64,000 nt of DNA from Eopsaltria australis (GCA_034509425.1 JAVTVJ010001672.1:1-64000), one strand, 5' to 3'. Shown: positions 22,189 through 34,238, counted from the stretch's first letter. Notes: generated by a model not told the origin, from the letters alone. Program-made: numbers and translations.

Positions 22189-23692
22189 GAAAGAATCACA
22201 GAATGCACAGAACCACTGGGTTGGAAGAGACCTTCAAGATCATTGAGTCCAACCCATGCCCTAACAACTCCACTAAACCATGGCACTGAGTGCCACGTCC
22301 AATCTTTTTTTAAATGCATCCAGGGATGGTGATTCCACCACCTCCCCGGGCAGACAATTCCAGTATTTAACCACTCTTTCTGTAAAAACCTTTTTCCTAA
22401 CATCCAACCTATATTTCCCCTGGCGCAGCTTAAGACTGTGTCTTCTCGTTCTGTCAGTTGCTGCCTGGAGAATGAGACCAGCCCCCACCTGACTACAACC
22501 ACCCTTCAGGAAGTTGTAGAGAGTGATAAGGGCACCTCTGAGTCTCCTTTTCTCCAGGCTAAACAACCCCAGCTCCCTCAATCGTTCCTCATAGGGCTTG
22601 TGTTCCAAGCCCCTCACAGGCCTTGTTGCCCTCCTCTGGATGCACTCAAGCGTCTCAATGTCCTTCCTAAACGGAGGGGCCCAGAACTGGACACAGTACT
22701 CAAGGTGCGGCCTCACCAGTGCTGAGTACAGGGGGAGAATGACTGCCCTGGTCCTGCTGGCCACACCATTCCTGATACAGGCCAGGATGCCGTTGGCCTT
22801 CTTGGCCACCAGGGCACACTGCTGGCTCATGTTCAATCGTCTGTCGACCAGTACCCCCAGGTCCCTTTCTGCCTCAGCACTGTCCAGCCACACCGTCTCC
22901 AGCCCATAACGCTGCAGGGAGTTATTGTGGCCAAAATGCAGGACTCGGCACTTGGACTTATTAAACTTCATCCTGTTCGACTCTGCCCATCCATCCAACA
23001 CTTCCAGGTCTCTCTGCAGAGCCCTTCTACCTTCCAACAGATTGACACACGCTCCCAGCTTAGTGTCATGTGCAAATTTACTAATGAAGGACTCAGTACC
23101 CTTATCCATGTCATCAATGAAAATATTGAACAGAACTGGCCCCAGCACAGACTCCTGAGGGACACCACTAGTGACTGGCCACCAGCTGGATGCAGCACCG
23201 TTTGCCACCACTCTCTGGGCCCAGCCATCCAGCCAGTTCTTAACACAGCTAAGCGTGCTCCTGTCCAAGCTGTGGGCTGTCAGCTTTTCCAGGAGTATGC
23301 TGTGGGAGATGGTGTCAAAGGCCTTGCTGAAGTCCAAATAGACAACATCCTCAGCCTTTCCTGCATCCACCAGGCAGGTCACCAGGTCATAAAAGGAGAC
23401 CAGGTTGCTCAAACATGACCTGTCCCCTCCTAAATCCATGCTGGCTGGGTCTAATACCCTGGCCATCCTCTAAGTGCTGCCTAATGACACTCAGTACAAA
23501 CTGCTCCATTACCTTACCAGGTACTGAGGTCAGACTAACTGGCCTGTAATTTCCAGGCTCCTCCTTCCTACCCTTCTTGTGGATGGGCATCACATTGGCC
23601 AGCTTCTAGTTATCTGGAACCTCACCCGTGAGCCAGGACTGTTAGTAAATAATGGAGAGCGGCTTTGCAAGCTCGTCTGCCAGCTCCCTCAC
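22189..23692 (-). mobile_element. CR1#1, 5'-truncated CR1 LINE
   Basis: On - it encodes the C-terminal part of CR1 ORF2: a 397-aa frame (23466-22273) with [10 protein letters not shown], the catalytic FIDD and the CR1 thumb/C-terminal region. A stop (DN then TAG) and a frameshift lie upstream of it. The 3' end is the CR1 motif TTCTGTGCATTCTGTG at 22195-22215. From about 23626 to the 3' end it is nearly identical to CR1#2; the 64 bp before that differ by about 11%. Retrotransposition-competent structure is lacking. Confidence 0.95.
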
Positions 23693-24354
23693 ATCCACCT
23701 GAGATCCTTTAATCTTGGCAGCCCGATCCACCTGTCCATTACTGGGATGTTATTTGGTAGCCCAACTCTTGGGTAGATATGCATCTACATTATGCACTTT
23801 TACAACAAACTTCTCTACCTGGGCAGCAATGTCTTGTCAGAATTCCACAGCCCAGATGCCAATTGGCATTTTTCTATTGTTCTAGCCACCCCTGTAGAGC
23901 ATTTGCCGCCATCCATGAGTCAGTGCGGAGGTAGACTGGTGGCCGTTTCTCTTGTTTAGCGATATCTAAAGCCAACTAGATGGCTTTCAGGTCTGCGACC
24001 TGACTTGATCAACCTTGCCCCTCAATATCTTCTGCAATTCAATGCATTGGACTCCATATGGCAGCTTTCCATTTTCAATGTATCCCTATGATGTAGCATG
24101 TACCACCATTAAAGAGAGTGTATTGCTTTTCATTTTCTGATGGCTGATTATCTGGTGGGGCATCCTCTGCATGTTTTACCTTCTCCTCCTCTTCTGATGA
24201 TAGCCCAAAATTTTCACCTTTGAGCTAGTTTGTCATGACTTCCAAAATCCCTGGGTGATTGGGGTTTCCTATTAAAGCTTGCTGTGTGATTAGAGCAATC
24301 CACTTACTCCAGGTAGCGTCAGTGGCATGATGTGTGGAAGGGACTTTCCCTTTG

Positions 24355-26370
24355 AGAGAGAGTCCTGGCTGCTCCACTGACTAAGAGTTGGCTGGCTGCC
24401 AGTGCCAAGAGAGAGACCAGTACAGTGCACATGAGTGCCTGGGGAAATCATCCCTTCCCCTCTCATCATGTCCCCCGGAGCTGTGGCATGGAGGGCCACC
24501 AGAAGTAGCAGCAGCAGCAACTCTTCCAGACCTCCTCTCTGTACAGTAGTGCTCTGCCTTCCTTCCTGTAGTGGTTTCAGTTCACCTATCCGAGTTTCTG
24601 GCCAAACACCAGCACACTTAGCAAAATTTACCCAACTTTTGCTGTGAGATAAGGATTAGGAGTAGGCAAAGCAGGCTCAGACTTTGAAGAATATAAAGAA
24701 AGTTTATTAATAAACCAAAAAAAAAAAAAAAGGGAAAAAAACAAGGAAAACCAGAACAAAACCCTCAGACCTCCTCTCCATTTCTTTCCCACTGACAACA
24801 CACAAAAAGACACCACTTTGAACCTTCAGTCAGTTTACCACCTCTAAAATAGTCTTTTCTCATTTCATTTAGGGAGAGACGTTTCTCTTGCTTATACCAT
24901 GGACTTCTCTATAAGAAAATACAGCTTTTATGGTTTTCAGCCTCACAACCAACAGCTGCCCGAGAGGAAAATCTGCTTGTTGTGGAAGATCCTCCACTCC
25001 CCCACTAGTAGCCTTCCCACATCTACTACAGTGGGTCATGACAGTCCATGGGGTACCCTTTTAAGGATGAGCAGTTCTATTGCAGCAGCAAAGAAAATCC
25101 CTTCTTTGTCTAGCAACACAAGTTCTCCGGGCAACACAAGTTCTCCAGCATTCCCTGGGACAAAGGGACAGGTCACAGCCTCTTCTCTGTCTCTGCTCAA
25201 GCTTCTCATCAGGCTGCACTTATTTCAGCACCTACGCATCTCCACCCAGGTGCCTTGGCTCACTGGCTGCAGTTAGAATATCACATCCCGCCTTTGGACT
25301 ATTTTCTCATGTACTACAGGGAATATTTGAGCTTAGTCCCAACCATGGTTTCACAAAAGAATTTTCAGCTTCATTATTGAAGCACTTCTCATGCTCCTCC
25401 CTCTAGGCAACAGCTCTGCTTCCTTCACTGACTTTAAAGTCTCTATGTTGTATTTCCTCTCTCTGTGCAGTGAAGGATGGGTGCCTGGAAGTTTCTTCTG
25501 GGCATGGAGAGGGTTAATCTCTCTCTCTCAGGCCTTGCGATAGTCATGTGGTCTCTGCCTGCATTCCAGCATCATGAGCTGCGGGGGAGGAGAGCAAGGG
25601 CTCTGCCCTGCCTGGCCATGGCTGGAATTTAGGACCCAGATGTGTCTAAACCCCGAAAGACTCAACAGCAGTTCCAGTTTTCCTTCTCATCCGGGGGGAG
25701 GGGGAGGGCGAAGGCCCAGTCTTACCATAGAGAGAGAAGCAGGGGACCTGTTTCTCTCTGAAAAGCAGGAAAGAAAGAAGAACCTAAAAAGTCCTCTGCT
25801 TATATAGTTTTTTTCCTCCAAAGAGGATCAACTTTGAATTGGTCGTCCTACATGTCAATACTCAAAACTACCTGGTTATTGGTTCTCTGTCCCAGGAAGG
25901 AAGTTGTATTACTTCCTGCAGCATGGGTTACTTCCAAGATTTTGACCCCTCCTAGGCCAACCCAGGACACTTCCCAACATGTACTGGCTACCATAAGGGG
26001 AGCCAAAGATCGATCACTGCTCACGTGCGTGCCTGTGGGTGTTGCCCCTTCTTCCATCTCTCATCTCAACCACCATCACCACCAGGGAGGTCCTGATCTT
26101 GCATTGGAGCACCCCCTAGAAGCTGCAAGGGAGATACTGCAGCATCTCTGCCTTGCCACCACCCAACAGCGCCCCCTTCTAGTTGTGGTCATAACTACAC
26201 CATATATGTGTATATATTGTCTAGTAAAGAACTGTTATTCCTTTTCCCATATCTTTGCCTGGAAGCCCCATAATTATGAAGTCATAATAATTTGGAGGGA
26301 GGGGGTCATCTTTCCATTCCAAGGAGGTTCCCACCTTCCTTGGCAAATATCTGTCTTTTAAACCAAGACA
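24355..26370 (+). mobile_element. Old solo LTR of the A family, split by LTR B
   Basis: The right part (25975-26370) matches the provirus A LTR in reverse complement, ending AAACCAAGACA. CTTTGA flanks both sides (24350-24355 and 26371-26376). The left edge is worn and not a clean TG. Confidence 0.7.
24567..25969 (-). mobile_element. Solo LTR B, copy 1
   Basis: It starts TGTAGTGGTTTCAG and ends ACCCAGGACA, flanked by CTTCC on both sides (24562-24566 and 25970-25974). It is the reverse complement of the family at 46588-48199, with the same A-rich tract and polyadenylation area. It has no gene. Confidence 0.88.
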
Positions 26371-26641
26371 CTTTGAACATCCAGCTCAGCACTGGAAGTT
26401 TCTGAGTGCTGGGAGCAGCTGTGTTTTGGTGCTAATCACTTCTGAAGCAGCTCGAACCCCCTTGTAATGTGCCAGTAGCTCTTTTTCAGTTGGGGTGTAA
26501 CAGGCCTCAGATCCTTTTTGTCCTTGACTCCAGAATCTCAGGGATTGTCCTCGAATCTCCCCAGGAACTTTTTACCAGAGGCTCCAGGAAGGACCATTCT
26601 CCTTGGGGTCAGTGTAGAGCACATTTTTCACATCTTGTCCT

Positions 26642-27373
26642 TGTTATGGATCAAGTGAAAGCATTAAACAAGCCCTGCCTCAGGTTCAGATTTTTGGCAG
26701 CAGCTTAAATTCAGGTGACCCTCACCTAAACCGCTCTGGCTCGCAAGTTCTTAAAAATGGCAAATTAGGTCTATTATGAAATGAGTTATTTATTGAATAG
26801 ACAGAAGATTAACAGTAAAAAGGCCTTAAACAGAGTTACTTATTACATAGGTTAAAACAAAGAACTACTAGTAGATTTATATAAAACAGTGCACAACATT
26901 AAGGTACCTATATTATAGCTAGCAAAGAAATAGTACAGATTAGGAGTCAGTGTATCTTACCACCAGTTGATGATCGGTTACACATATTCCTTTCACTCAA
27001 CTTGCAGAAGAGTAACTCGGGGAAGCATCCCAAACTGTGAGGAGAGGTCCCCACACATTTCCAGTGAATGTGCAGAAGACTTCTGCTTTTTGAAAGTTTT
27101 GTGTAGCTTTTATAATTTGAAAAGTGAAGTGTCTGTTAGTCAGAAATTCAGGGCTTATCTCCCTTCAATCTGCTCTCAAGGCAAGATGCTTATTGTCAGC
27201 TGGAAATTCCACCTCCCTGGTGCCAGAGATAACTCACTATTGGACAGATATCCGGCCTGGGTTATCTCACCAATTAGCAGATTCATGTGAGGGGGAAGAT
27301 GCCCTGAGCTATCGCACCAGCTGATAGGCAGAACAGATAAACTCTTCTGTGGCAGAGGGGAAGCCCTGCTACA
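26642..27373 (-). mobile_element. Solo LTR C
   Basis: It runs TGTTATGG to GCTACA with a perfect 5-bp duplication GTCCT (26637-26641 and 27374-27378). It is the LTR family of provirus M (42815-43517). Confidence 0.88.
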
Positions 27374-27737
27374 GTCCTGTCCTGGCAGGCCCAATGGCTA
27401 CTGCACGAACAATCTCCTGTTTAAATTTTTAAAAAGCTTCTTGTTGTTCAGGATTCCACTTGAAATCATTCAGTCATTCATTCTTGTTAGACACACAGGC
27501 ACAGGCAGGGCTTTTTCGTTGGGGCTTCTCTTTGGGCGAGCTTTGGGGTGATTAAAAGAGGCCTTTACAGAGCATGGCAACCAGGAACGGGCAAACAGGG
27601 GCATGGCATGTCTCTGAGGGCGTGGCATAGAAGTTTGAGTGGCAGTTTGCACAGGCAGGGCAAGCAGGTAGGGTTGCAGGTTTCCTCCTGCTAGTGGGGT
27701 CTTTTAGTTTGTTGTTTGTTGGGGTTTTGTTCTTTGG

Positions 27738-28862
27738 TTGGTATGGGTTCTTTTCTTTTTGTCAGTAACGGTTTTTACACGATCAAAAATTGCGCTTAGT
27801 AAAAGTGTATGTAGTCAAATAGAACTCTCCACAAAGGATGTGTCTGTCCAGACCCATTCCTGTGCAGAGTGTTTGAGCTTAGCAGTGGTACCAGGGAGCG
27901 TTGCGGAAGAAGCCTGCCTGCGGTGTAAGCAGGTGGATGGTCTCCTTTCCCTAGTGGCTGAGCTTAGGGAGGAAGTTGAAAGACTAAGGAATATTAGGGA
28001 CAGTGAAAGGGAAATAGATTGCTGCTCTGCCCTTCCATCCTTGAGGGAGGCCCACCAGGAGTCAGAGGACTCCCATGCCTCCCACTGTCAGGCGATAGGA
28101 GGACACCTGGTGGATGAAGGAGAGTGGGAATGGGTCCCTACTTGGAGGGGTAATAAAAATTCCTCCCAACCCCCATCACCTACTCAGGTATCACTCCAGA
28201 ATAGGTATGAGGCCCTGGATCCAGAGGGTCAGCCAGATGACGTAGAAGAAAGTGATCTGCCCAATGAGCCTCCCAATTATGCTTCATCTGTAAGACGGAT
28301 CACCACCCCTAAAAAGAAAAGAAGGGTAGTCGTAGTGGGTGACTCCCTTCTGAAGGGAACAGAGGGCCCCATATGTCGACCGAACGCATCCCACAGGGAG
28401 GTCTGCTGCCTCCCTGGGGCCCGGGTATGGGATATTACCAGGAGACTCCCTGGGCTGATTCGGCCATCTGATTAATACCCTCTGCTGGCACTCCAGGCTG
28501 GCAGTGAGGAGATTGGAAAGAGGAGCACTAGGGCAATTAAAAGGGACTTTAGGGCACTGGGTCAAGTGGTTGGTAAGGCAGGAGCACAGGTATTGCTCTG
28601 CTCAGTCCCTTTGGTAGCAGAGAAAAATGTTGAAAATGTTGAAAGGAATAGGAGAGCCCACATGACTAACAAGTGGCTCAGGGGTTGGTGTCATCAGCAG
28701 GATTTTGGATTCTTTGATCATAGGGCAACTTGTACGACACCTGGCCTGCTGGAATTGGATAGGCTCTGTCTCTCTGTTAAGGGCAGAAGGATTTTTGCTC
28801 ATGAACTGGCAGAGCTCAATGAGAGGGCTTTCAACTTGGTTCGAAGGGGGAAGGGGATGTAG
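27738..28862 (+). pseudogene. CR1 ORF1 (zinc finger, coiled coil, esterase-like)
   Basis: One frame with a single stop (TAA at 28473-28475) encodes two CxxC pairs (CAEC, CLRC), a leucine/glutamate coiled coil (LVAELREEVERL), a basic patch (PKKKRR) and an SGNH-type esterase block (VVVVGDSLLKG) found in CR1 ORF1 proteins. ORF1 proteins bind the element RNA. Upstream, 27481-27737 looks like the CR1 5' untranslated region. Confidence 0.85.
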
Positions 28863-30684
28863 TTGGACTCTCTGGAGGGAGGCCCAAGGGTGGCAAGCCA
28901 GAGTTAGGGGTAAAATCAGCAGCCCAGCAGAAGTGCATGTATACTAATGCACGCAGCATGGGTAACATGCAAGAAGAGCTGGAAGCCATGCTACAACAGC
29001 AGAGCTATGACGTAGTTGCCATCACAGAAACGTGGTGGGATGACTCACATAGCTGGAGCACTGCACTGGATGACTACAAGTTCTTCAGAAGAGATAGGAA
29101 AGGCTGAAGAGGTGGAGGGGTGGCCCTTTATATTAGAGAGGCTTTTGATGCCATGGGTATTGAAACTAATGATGATGAAGTTGCATGACTATAGGTAAGA
29201 ATTAAGGGAAAGGTCACCAAGGTTGACATCCTTCTGGGGGTCTGTTATTGCCCACTCAACCAGGAAGAAGAGGTGGACAACTTATTCTATAAGCAGCTGG
29301 AGAATATTTCAGGATCACCAGCCCTTGTTCTTGTAGGTGACTTTAACCTACCAGACATCTGCTGGGAGCTTAATACAGCAGAAAAGAGGCAGTCCAAGAG
29401 GTTTTTAGAGTTTGTGGAGGACAACTTTTTGTCACAGTTGGTGAGTGAGCCCACCAGGGGAGGGACTGTGTTAGACTTGTTGTTTGCAAATAGCGATGGG
29501 CTGGTGGGAGATGTGGTGGTTGGCGGCCGCTTGGGGCATAGTGATCATGAAATTATAGAGTCCTCGATATTTGGCGAAATGAGAAGGAATTTCAATAAGA
29601 CTTTGACTTTGGACTTTCAGAGGGCAGACTTTGGCCTATTTAGACTTATTTAGAGAGTTCCTTGGGAAGCTGCCCTTAAAAACAAGGGAGTCCAGGAAAG
29701 GTGGACGTGCTTCAAAACAGATCTTGAGGGCACAGGAGCAGACAATTCCTGTGTGCTGAAAGAGGAGTCGATGAGGCAAACATCCAGCCTGGATGGGCAG
29801 TGAGGTTTTGAAGGAACTCAGGAATAAAAAGAGGATATATCATCTTTGGAAGGAGGGTCAGGTCTCCCAGGAAGTGTTTAAGGGGTTGCTAGGGCATGTA
29901 GGAAAAAAACTAGGCAGGCCAAAGCTCAGTTTGAACTTAATTTGGAAGCTTTTGCAAAGGATAATAAAAAAATCTTTTTAAAAATACATTAACGGCAAAA
30001 GGAAGGATAAGGCCAACCTTTGTTCTTTCCTGGATGTGGGAGGGAACTTAGTAACTGCACATGAGGAGAAGGCGGAAGTGCTTAATGCCTTCTTCGCCTC
30101 AGTCTTTAGTGGGAAGATGGCTTGTCCTCAGGACAAATGTCCTCCTGGGTTGGTAGAGGGTGTCTGAGAGCTAAGTGGTGTCCCTGTTATCCAGGAGGAG
30201 GCAGTCAGAGAACTGCTCAGCTGCTTGGATGTTCATAAATCTATGGGACTAGATGGGATTGATCCCAGGGTGATGAGGGAGCTGGCAGATGAGCTTGCAA
30301 AGCCGCTCTCCATTATATACCAGCATTCCTGCCTCACCGGTGAGGTTCCAGATAACTAGAAGCTGGCCAATGTGATGCCCATCCACAAGAAGGGTAGGAA
30401 GGAGGAGCCTGGAAATTACAGGCCAGTTAGTCTGACCTCAGTACCTGGTAAGGTAATGGAGCAGTTTGTACTGAGTGTCATTAGGCAGCACTTAGAGGAT
30501 GGCCAGGGTATTAGACCCAGCCAGCATGGATTTAGGAGGGGGCAGGTCATGTTTGAGCAACCTGGTCTCCTTTTATGACCTGGTGACCTGCCTGGTGGAT
30601 GCAGGAAAGGCTGAGGATGTTGTCTATTTGGACTTCAGCAAGGCCTTTGACACCATCTCCCACAGCATACTCCTGGAAAAGCTG

Positions 30685-31989
30685 TGTCCTGGGTTGACTG
30701 TATAATGCTTGTATCCACAATCGTCTGTCCTGCTTATGCCAGATACTAAGTTCTGTAGCTTTAAGTTAGGCCCAGAGAGACAGAGAGAGTGAAGAGAGTG
30801 AAGGGGGGGAGAGAAAACACACACTGTTTGTCTACAGGAGTTACACCTTACTCCCCCGGAAATTCCTTCAGAGACTGCGCTCAAAGCAGGGACAGAAAAA
30901 GAGCCATAAGCTCTCTGTGTGCTCTCGGAGTTAGCAGCGGAGTGTTCTTGGGAGATCTCTCAGCTTTTGCAGGGAGAGAGAGACTTTGTTACTTTTGCTG
31001 GTTTTCCTTCTTCTGGGACTGGTCATCATCTCTGTGGTCCAAGACATCAGGACAATCCCCCGGCAGCCCCCCGACTCGGCAGCTGGGCCTGGCTATCGGC
31101 CCCAGCCTCTGGAGGGACTGAGGCTGACACAGCTACATCCACAGAAGGACTCTCTGGATCTACCATCTGTAGCTGCTGTGGATGTGTCCTTAGAAACCTC
31201 AGGGGGAGCAGACTTAGAAAAGGAGAAAGATAACTGGTGGAAAAAGTTCCAAGGAGATAGGAAACCCCTGGAAGGTGAAGTGACCATGGTTTAACCCAGG
31301 ACAAACCAGAGTAGCTACTTCTAGTATCCATCATCTCCTCCCTCCCCCCAAGAGCCTTTGTTCTATTCCCTGTTATCTCCTGGGCCCCTTTCCTTCCCTA
31401 TCCCATAGGACAAGGTAACCCTGAACCTTCCCTATACTCCCCCAAACCCCCTGGTGTTTGGTGGTAAGTGATAACTCTTAAGGCTGTGTCTGAGAGCCCC
31501 TCGCTCTCTTGGATCCTGCCTCTCCTCTGTGTCAAGACTCTGCAATAAATCCACTCAGAATTAAAGGCATTCCAAGAGCCCTCTCATTATTCATCTTCAG
31601 CTGAGAGCTAACTGGACCGTTCCTGCACCACAACGCAGGCCGCAGTTTCTCTGGCTAAGTGTCTCCGAGACACTGCCAGAGTGCCCTGGGGACAGGGGCA
31701 TTCCTGGAAATATAGCCAGCTGGAATCTGTCGTTGCAACTCCAGGCTGGACAGAAAAACCAGTGAGCTATAACCATCTCTTCAGAGAAAGGAGAGGTTTC
31801 ATTGTTTTATATCATTCAATTTATTTCCATGCTTGTGAATATTCTGCTTGTTAAATAAATATTTTTTTCCACTTTTTCACTAAGGAAATCTTTTCCTGAG
31901 CCATTTTGGGGGAGGGGCGGCTGGAATTGGCATTTCTAGAGGAGACCCCCTCGGAGGTTTCCTCCTAACATTTGCCCTAAACTAGGACA
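30685..31989 (+). repeat. 5' LTR of provirus E, with a 610-bp segment missing from the 3' LTR
   Basis: It runs TGTCCTGGG to ACTAGGACA (1305 bp). Between two ACCATCT copies (31162-31168 and 31772-31778) lies a segment that the 3' LTR lacks; it includes an AATAAA at about 31544. Confidence 0.88.
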
Positions 31990-31996
31990 AATATTT

Positions 31997-32016
31997 TGGC
32001 TCCCAACAAGGGGCTC
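31997..32016 (+). promoter_or_regulatory. Primer binding site of provirus E
   Basis: TGGCTCCCAACAAGGGGCTC lies seven bases past the LTR. It resembles the lysine-type PBS of A with several changes. Confidence 0.65.
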
Positions 32017-32092
32017 AAGAAAGTGGAAAAAACTTGTACTGCTTGCATTTTGGTCGTGCTGACTCTGTATTGGGATAAAGCAGTCAGTAGCC

Positions 32093-32653
32093 ATGTTGCT
32101 TGAGTTCATAGTGTCTCTCTGCATGGGGGCAGCCATGTCTCTCTTGTTCCTCGGCTTGTTTGAGGTGTTTATAGCTTACTGGTCCCTTGGTTTGTTTTCC
32201 TATCCACGGATAACTCCAGTATTGTCCTTGGCACGGAGTTTTTACAGTAGAGGGGCACAGATTCAAGTTGCTATTTTGATGGGCATGGTGATAATGATTT
32301 ATAGAGAGGTAGCAAAGGTACTGGGGATTGTTCAAAATATGTATGGTTTGTTGTTTCTCCATCCTACCCTGCGTCCTAGTTTCAGTAGCATGTTTTGGGG
32401 ATTTGTTAGTAATTGCACCCAGTTTGTTAGAGGAGGAGCAGGGGGTGAGGCTTCCCAGCCTTTCCTTTCCTTCTTCTCATTTTTTGAGAATGTTCAGTTT
32501 CCCCTGGATGCCAAAGATACCACCCTTCTGATATTTCAGCTGGTGGGTTTCCTCTATATGGTTTACAACTTTTCTAGAATCAGAGCTGATATGTCCAGAA
32601 GGACTGAGGAGACACCTGACCCAGTAAATGGACCCAGTTGTGGAAAATCCTGA
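32093..32653 (+). CDS. Provirus E Gag N-terminal membrane part (186 aa)
   Basis: The ATG at 32093 is about 75 bp after the PBS. Hydrophobic segments lie at residues 2-36, 57-83 and 143-160, with a sequon (NCT, residue 107) between the second and third. The order matches A and J. It overlaps the next frame by 26 bp. In A and J the same region is fused to the rest of Gag in one frame, so a small indel most likely split it here. Signal-anchor or polytopic topology is predicted by eye. Confidence 0.7.
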   Translation: MLLEFIVSLCMGAAMSLLFLGLFEVFIAYWSLGLFSYPRITPVLSLARSFYSRGAQIQVAILMGMVIMIYREVAKVLGIVQNMYGLLFLHPTLRPSFSSMFWGFVSNCTQFVRGGAGGEASQPFLSFFSFFENVQFPLDAKDTTLLIFQLVGFLYMVYNFSRIRADMSRRTEETPDPVNGPSCGKS

Positions 32654-32957
32654 GTGGTGTGGGGTATGGGAGGATATGGGCCAGATGTTGAAGGAATTCT
32701 CAGAACCCATAGCTTGGGACTTTCCACGTGACCAAATACAGAACCCAGCTGAGGTGGCAAAATATCTGAAAGAGAAGTGTAATGATGGTTCTAAGGAGGA
32801 AAGGATCATTGCAATAAGCTGGGCCCTGGCATATGCTTATCACATGCTGCTAGATACTGTAGGGCAGCAGATAGAGGCATGGGGGCAGGAAGATGAATCA
32901 GCAGACACCCCAGTCACTCAGCCTGTAGTAGATACCCCAGTCACTCAGGCTGCAACT

Positions 32958-33107
32958 AAACCAGACAGTGAGCCTAAGCCAACAACGAAACCAGACAGTG
33001 AGCCTAAGCCAGTAGCTAAGCCAAACGGTGAACCCAAGCCAGCAGCTAAACCAGATAATGAGCCTAAGCCTGCAGCTAAACCAGACAGTGAGCCTAAGCC
33101 ACTGGCA
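32958..33107 (+). repeat. 30-bp tandem repeat in provirus E gag
   Basis: Five units encode KPDSEPKP plus two small residues. Confidence 0.9.
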
Positions 33108-33153
33108 GTCGCTGCTGCGGGACAGAAGCACAAAACCAAAACTGATCGACCAG

Positions 33154-33155
<2 letters not shown>

Positions 33156-33203
<48 letters not shown>
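33156..33203 (+). repeat. (GAT)16 microsatellite coding poly-Asp
   Basis: A pure run of 16 GAT triplets lies inside the gag frame and codes for aspartates. Confidence 0.95.
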
Positions 33204-33204
<1 letters not shown>

Positions 33205-34235
33205 GCAATGGCAGGGGAGGACCCTCAGGGGCAGCAACTGATTCAAAAGCAGAAGACACTATTGAGTCTCTTTCCCTGAAGGACCTTCGTGGCCTAAGAA
33301 AGGATTACACTCGACGACCTGATGAATCTATAATTCGTTGGTTAGTCCATCTTTGGGATGCCATAGGTGACGTTACAATTCTGGACGGTACTGAAGCGAG
33401 GCATTTGGGACACCTGTCACATGAACCGGTTATCGTCCAGGAAATGGTAAAGGAGGCTCGCCCTATGAGTCTCCGGTCACGAGTCTTGGGAGCTGTGGCA
33501 CACACATATCTGTGTACAGACGATCTCTATATGCAGCAAACCCAGTGGAAAACAATAGAACAAGGGATTCAATGCTTGAGAGAAATGGCAGTGGCAGAGA
33601 TTGTTTTCTCAGAGGATCCAAATATGCCTAGGAATCCAGACTCAGTAATACGTACACCCATAATGTGGCGAAGACTTGTATGACTTGGGCCACTAGAACA
33701 CTCCTCTACTCTAGCAATAATGAAGCAGGATGATGGAGATGAGACTGTGCTTGATATGGCGAGGAAGCTCTGAGCATATGCAGATGCCATGCATGGCCCA
33801 ACGCATGCGAGAATTGCAGCTGTGGAAGAACGTCTACAGAAAATGGAAGATAAGATGGAAGAGAATCACAAGACACTCAGAAATGAGATTAAAGAGGACC
33901 TTCTCCAAATCTCAGCAGTACAAGTCAGAGGTTCTGTTACCAAACCTAGATGTCCCCCAGACAAGGAGAGAAGGTACCCCTCATGACATGATCTGTGGTT
34001 TTTCCTGTATGATTGTGGGGAAAACATGAGAAGGTGGGATGGAAAACCCACTCCTGCTCTGGCACAACGGGTACATGAACTGAAGGAGGCCAAGAGTCAG
34101 AGAGGAAGTTCCACCAGAAAGGAAGCAGCTCCAGTTGCCCATAGCCAATCTGCCAGGTATGATGATGATGATATGTTCTATCCCCTTGAAGGAACCTCTA
34201 AGATGTACGCCCAGGGAAAGAAGGATAACCAGGCT

Positions 34236-34238
34236 TAA
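34236..34238 (+). other. In-frame TAA between gag and pol of provirus E
   Basis: DNQA, TAA, RGPA: the same place and frame as the TAG of provirus A. It supports a Gag-stop-Pol layout. Confidence 0.7.

Larger units (their letters stand above)
23693..27480 (-). pseudogene. Provirus J pol continued, inverted (RT connection, RNase H)
   Basis: Reading leftwards from 27480, pol starts at NDFKWNPEQQ, the very next block after SPFYHVT at 22188 on +. It continues through the connection (26641-26376), THHATDATWSKW (24349), RNase H with FNGGTC in place of FTDGSC (about 24110) and TDSW (about 23915), and ends at GQVDRAAKIKG with a few more residues at 23693. The matching next residues (LEWQ) occur at 39947 on +. 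Solo LTRs C and A' (with B inside) interrupt it, and stops are common. The segment is an inverted slice of provirus J. Confidence 0.85.
32628..34235 (+). pseudogene. Provirus E Gag main part
   Basis: The 351-aa frame (32628-33683) starts near a tryptophan-rich block (WCGVWEDMG), then has five KPDSEPKP repeats, a poly-Asp run and conserved Gag blocks (LKDLRGLRKD, IRWLVHLWD, IQCLREMAVAEI). After a TGA the same frame continues with further TGAs at about 33768 and 33984, through a coiled coil (VEERLQKMEDKM) and a block FFLYDCGENMRRWDGK shared with A and J, to the TAA at 34236. There is no zinc knuckle. Capsid-like function is inferred from position. Confidence 0.75.

Noticed and set aside
22598..22909. 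103-aa + frame, identical to one at 39233-39544 on -
   Set aside because: It is the antisense of the CR1 ORF2 end, duplicated with the two CR1 copies.
32958..33107. Regular direct repeats that could suggest a CRISPR-like array
   Set aside because: They are back-to-back 30-bp coding units without spacers, inside gag, in a bird genome.
33028..33279. 83-aa frame with a poly-Met run
   Set aside because: It is the (GAT)16 repeat read in another frame; gag uses the Asp frame.
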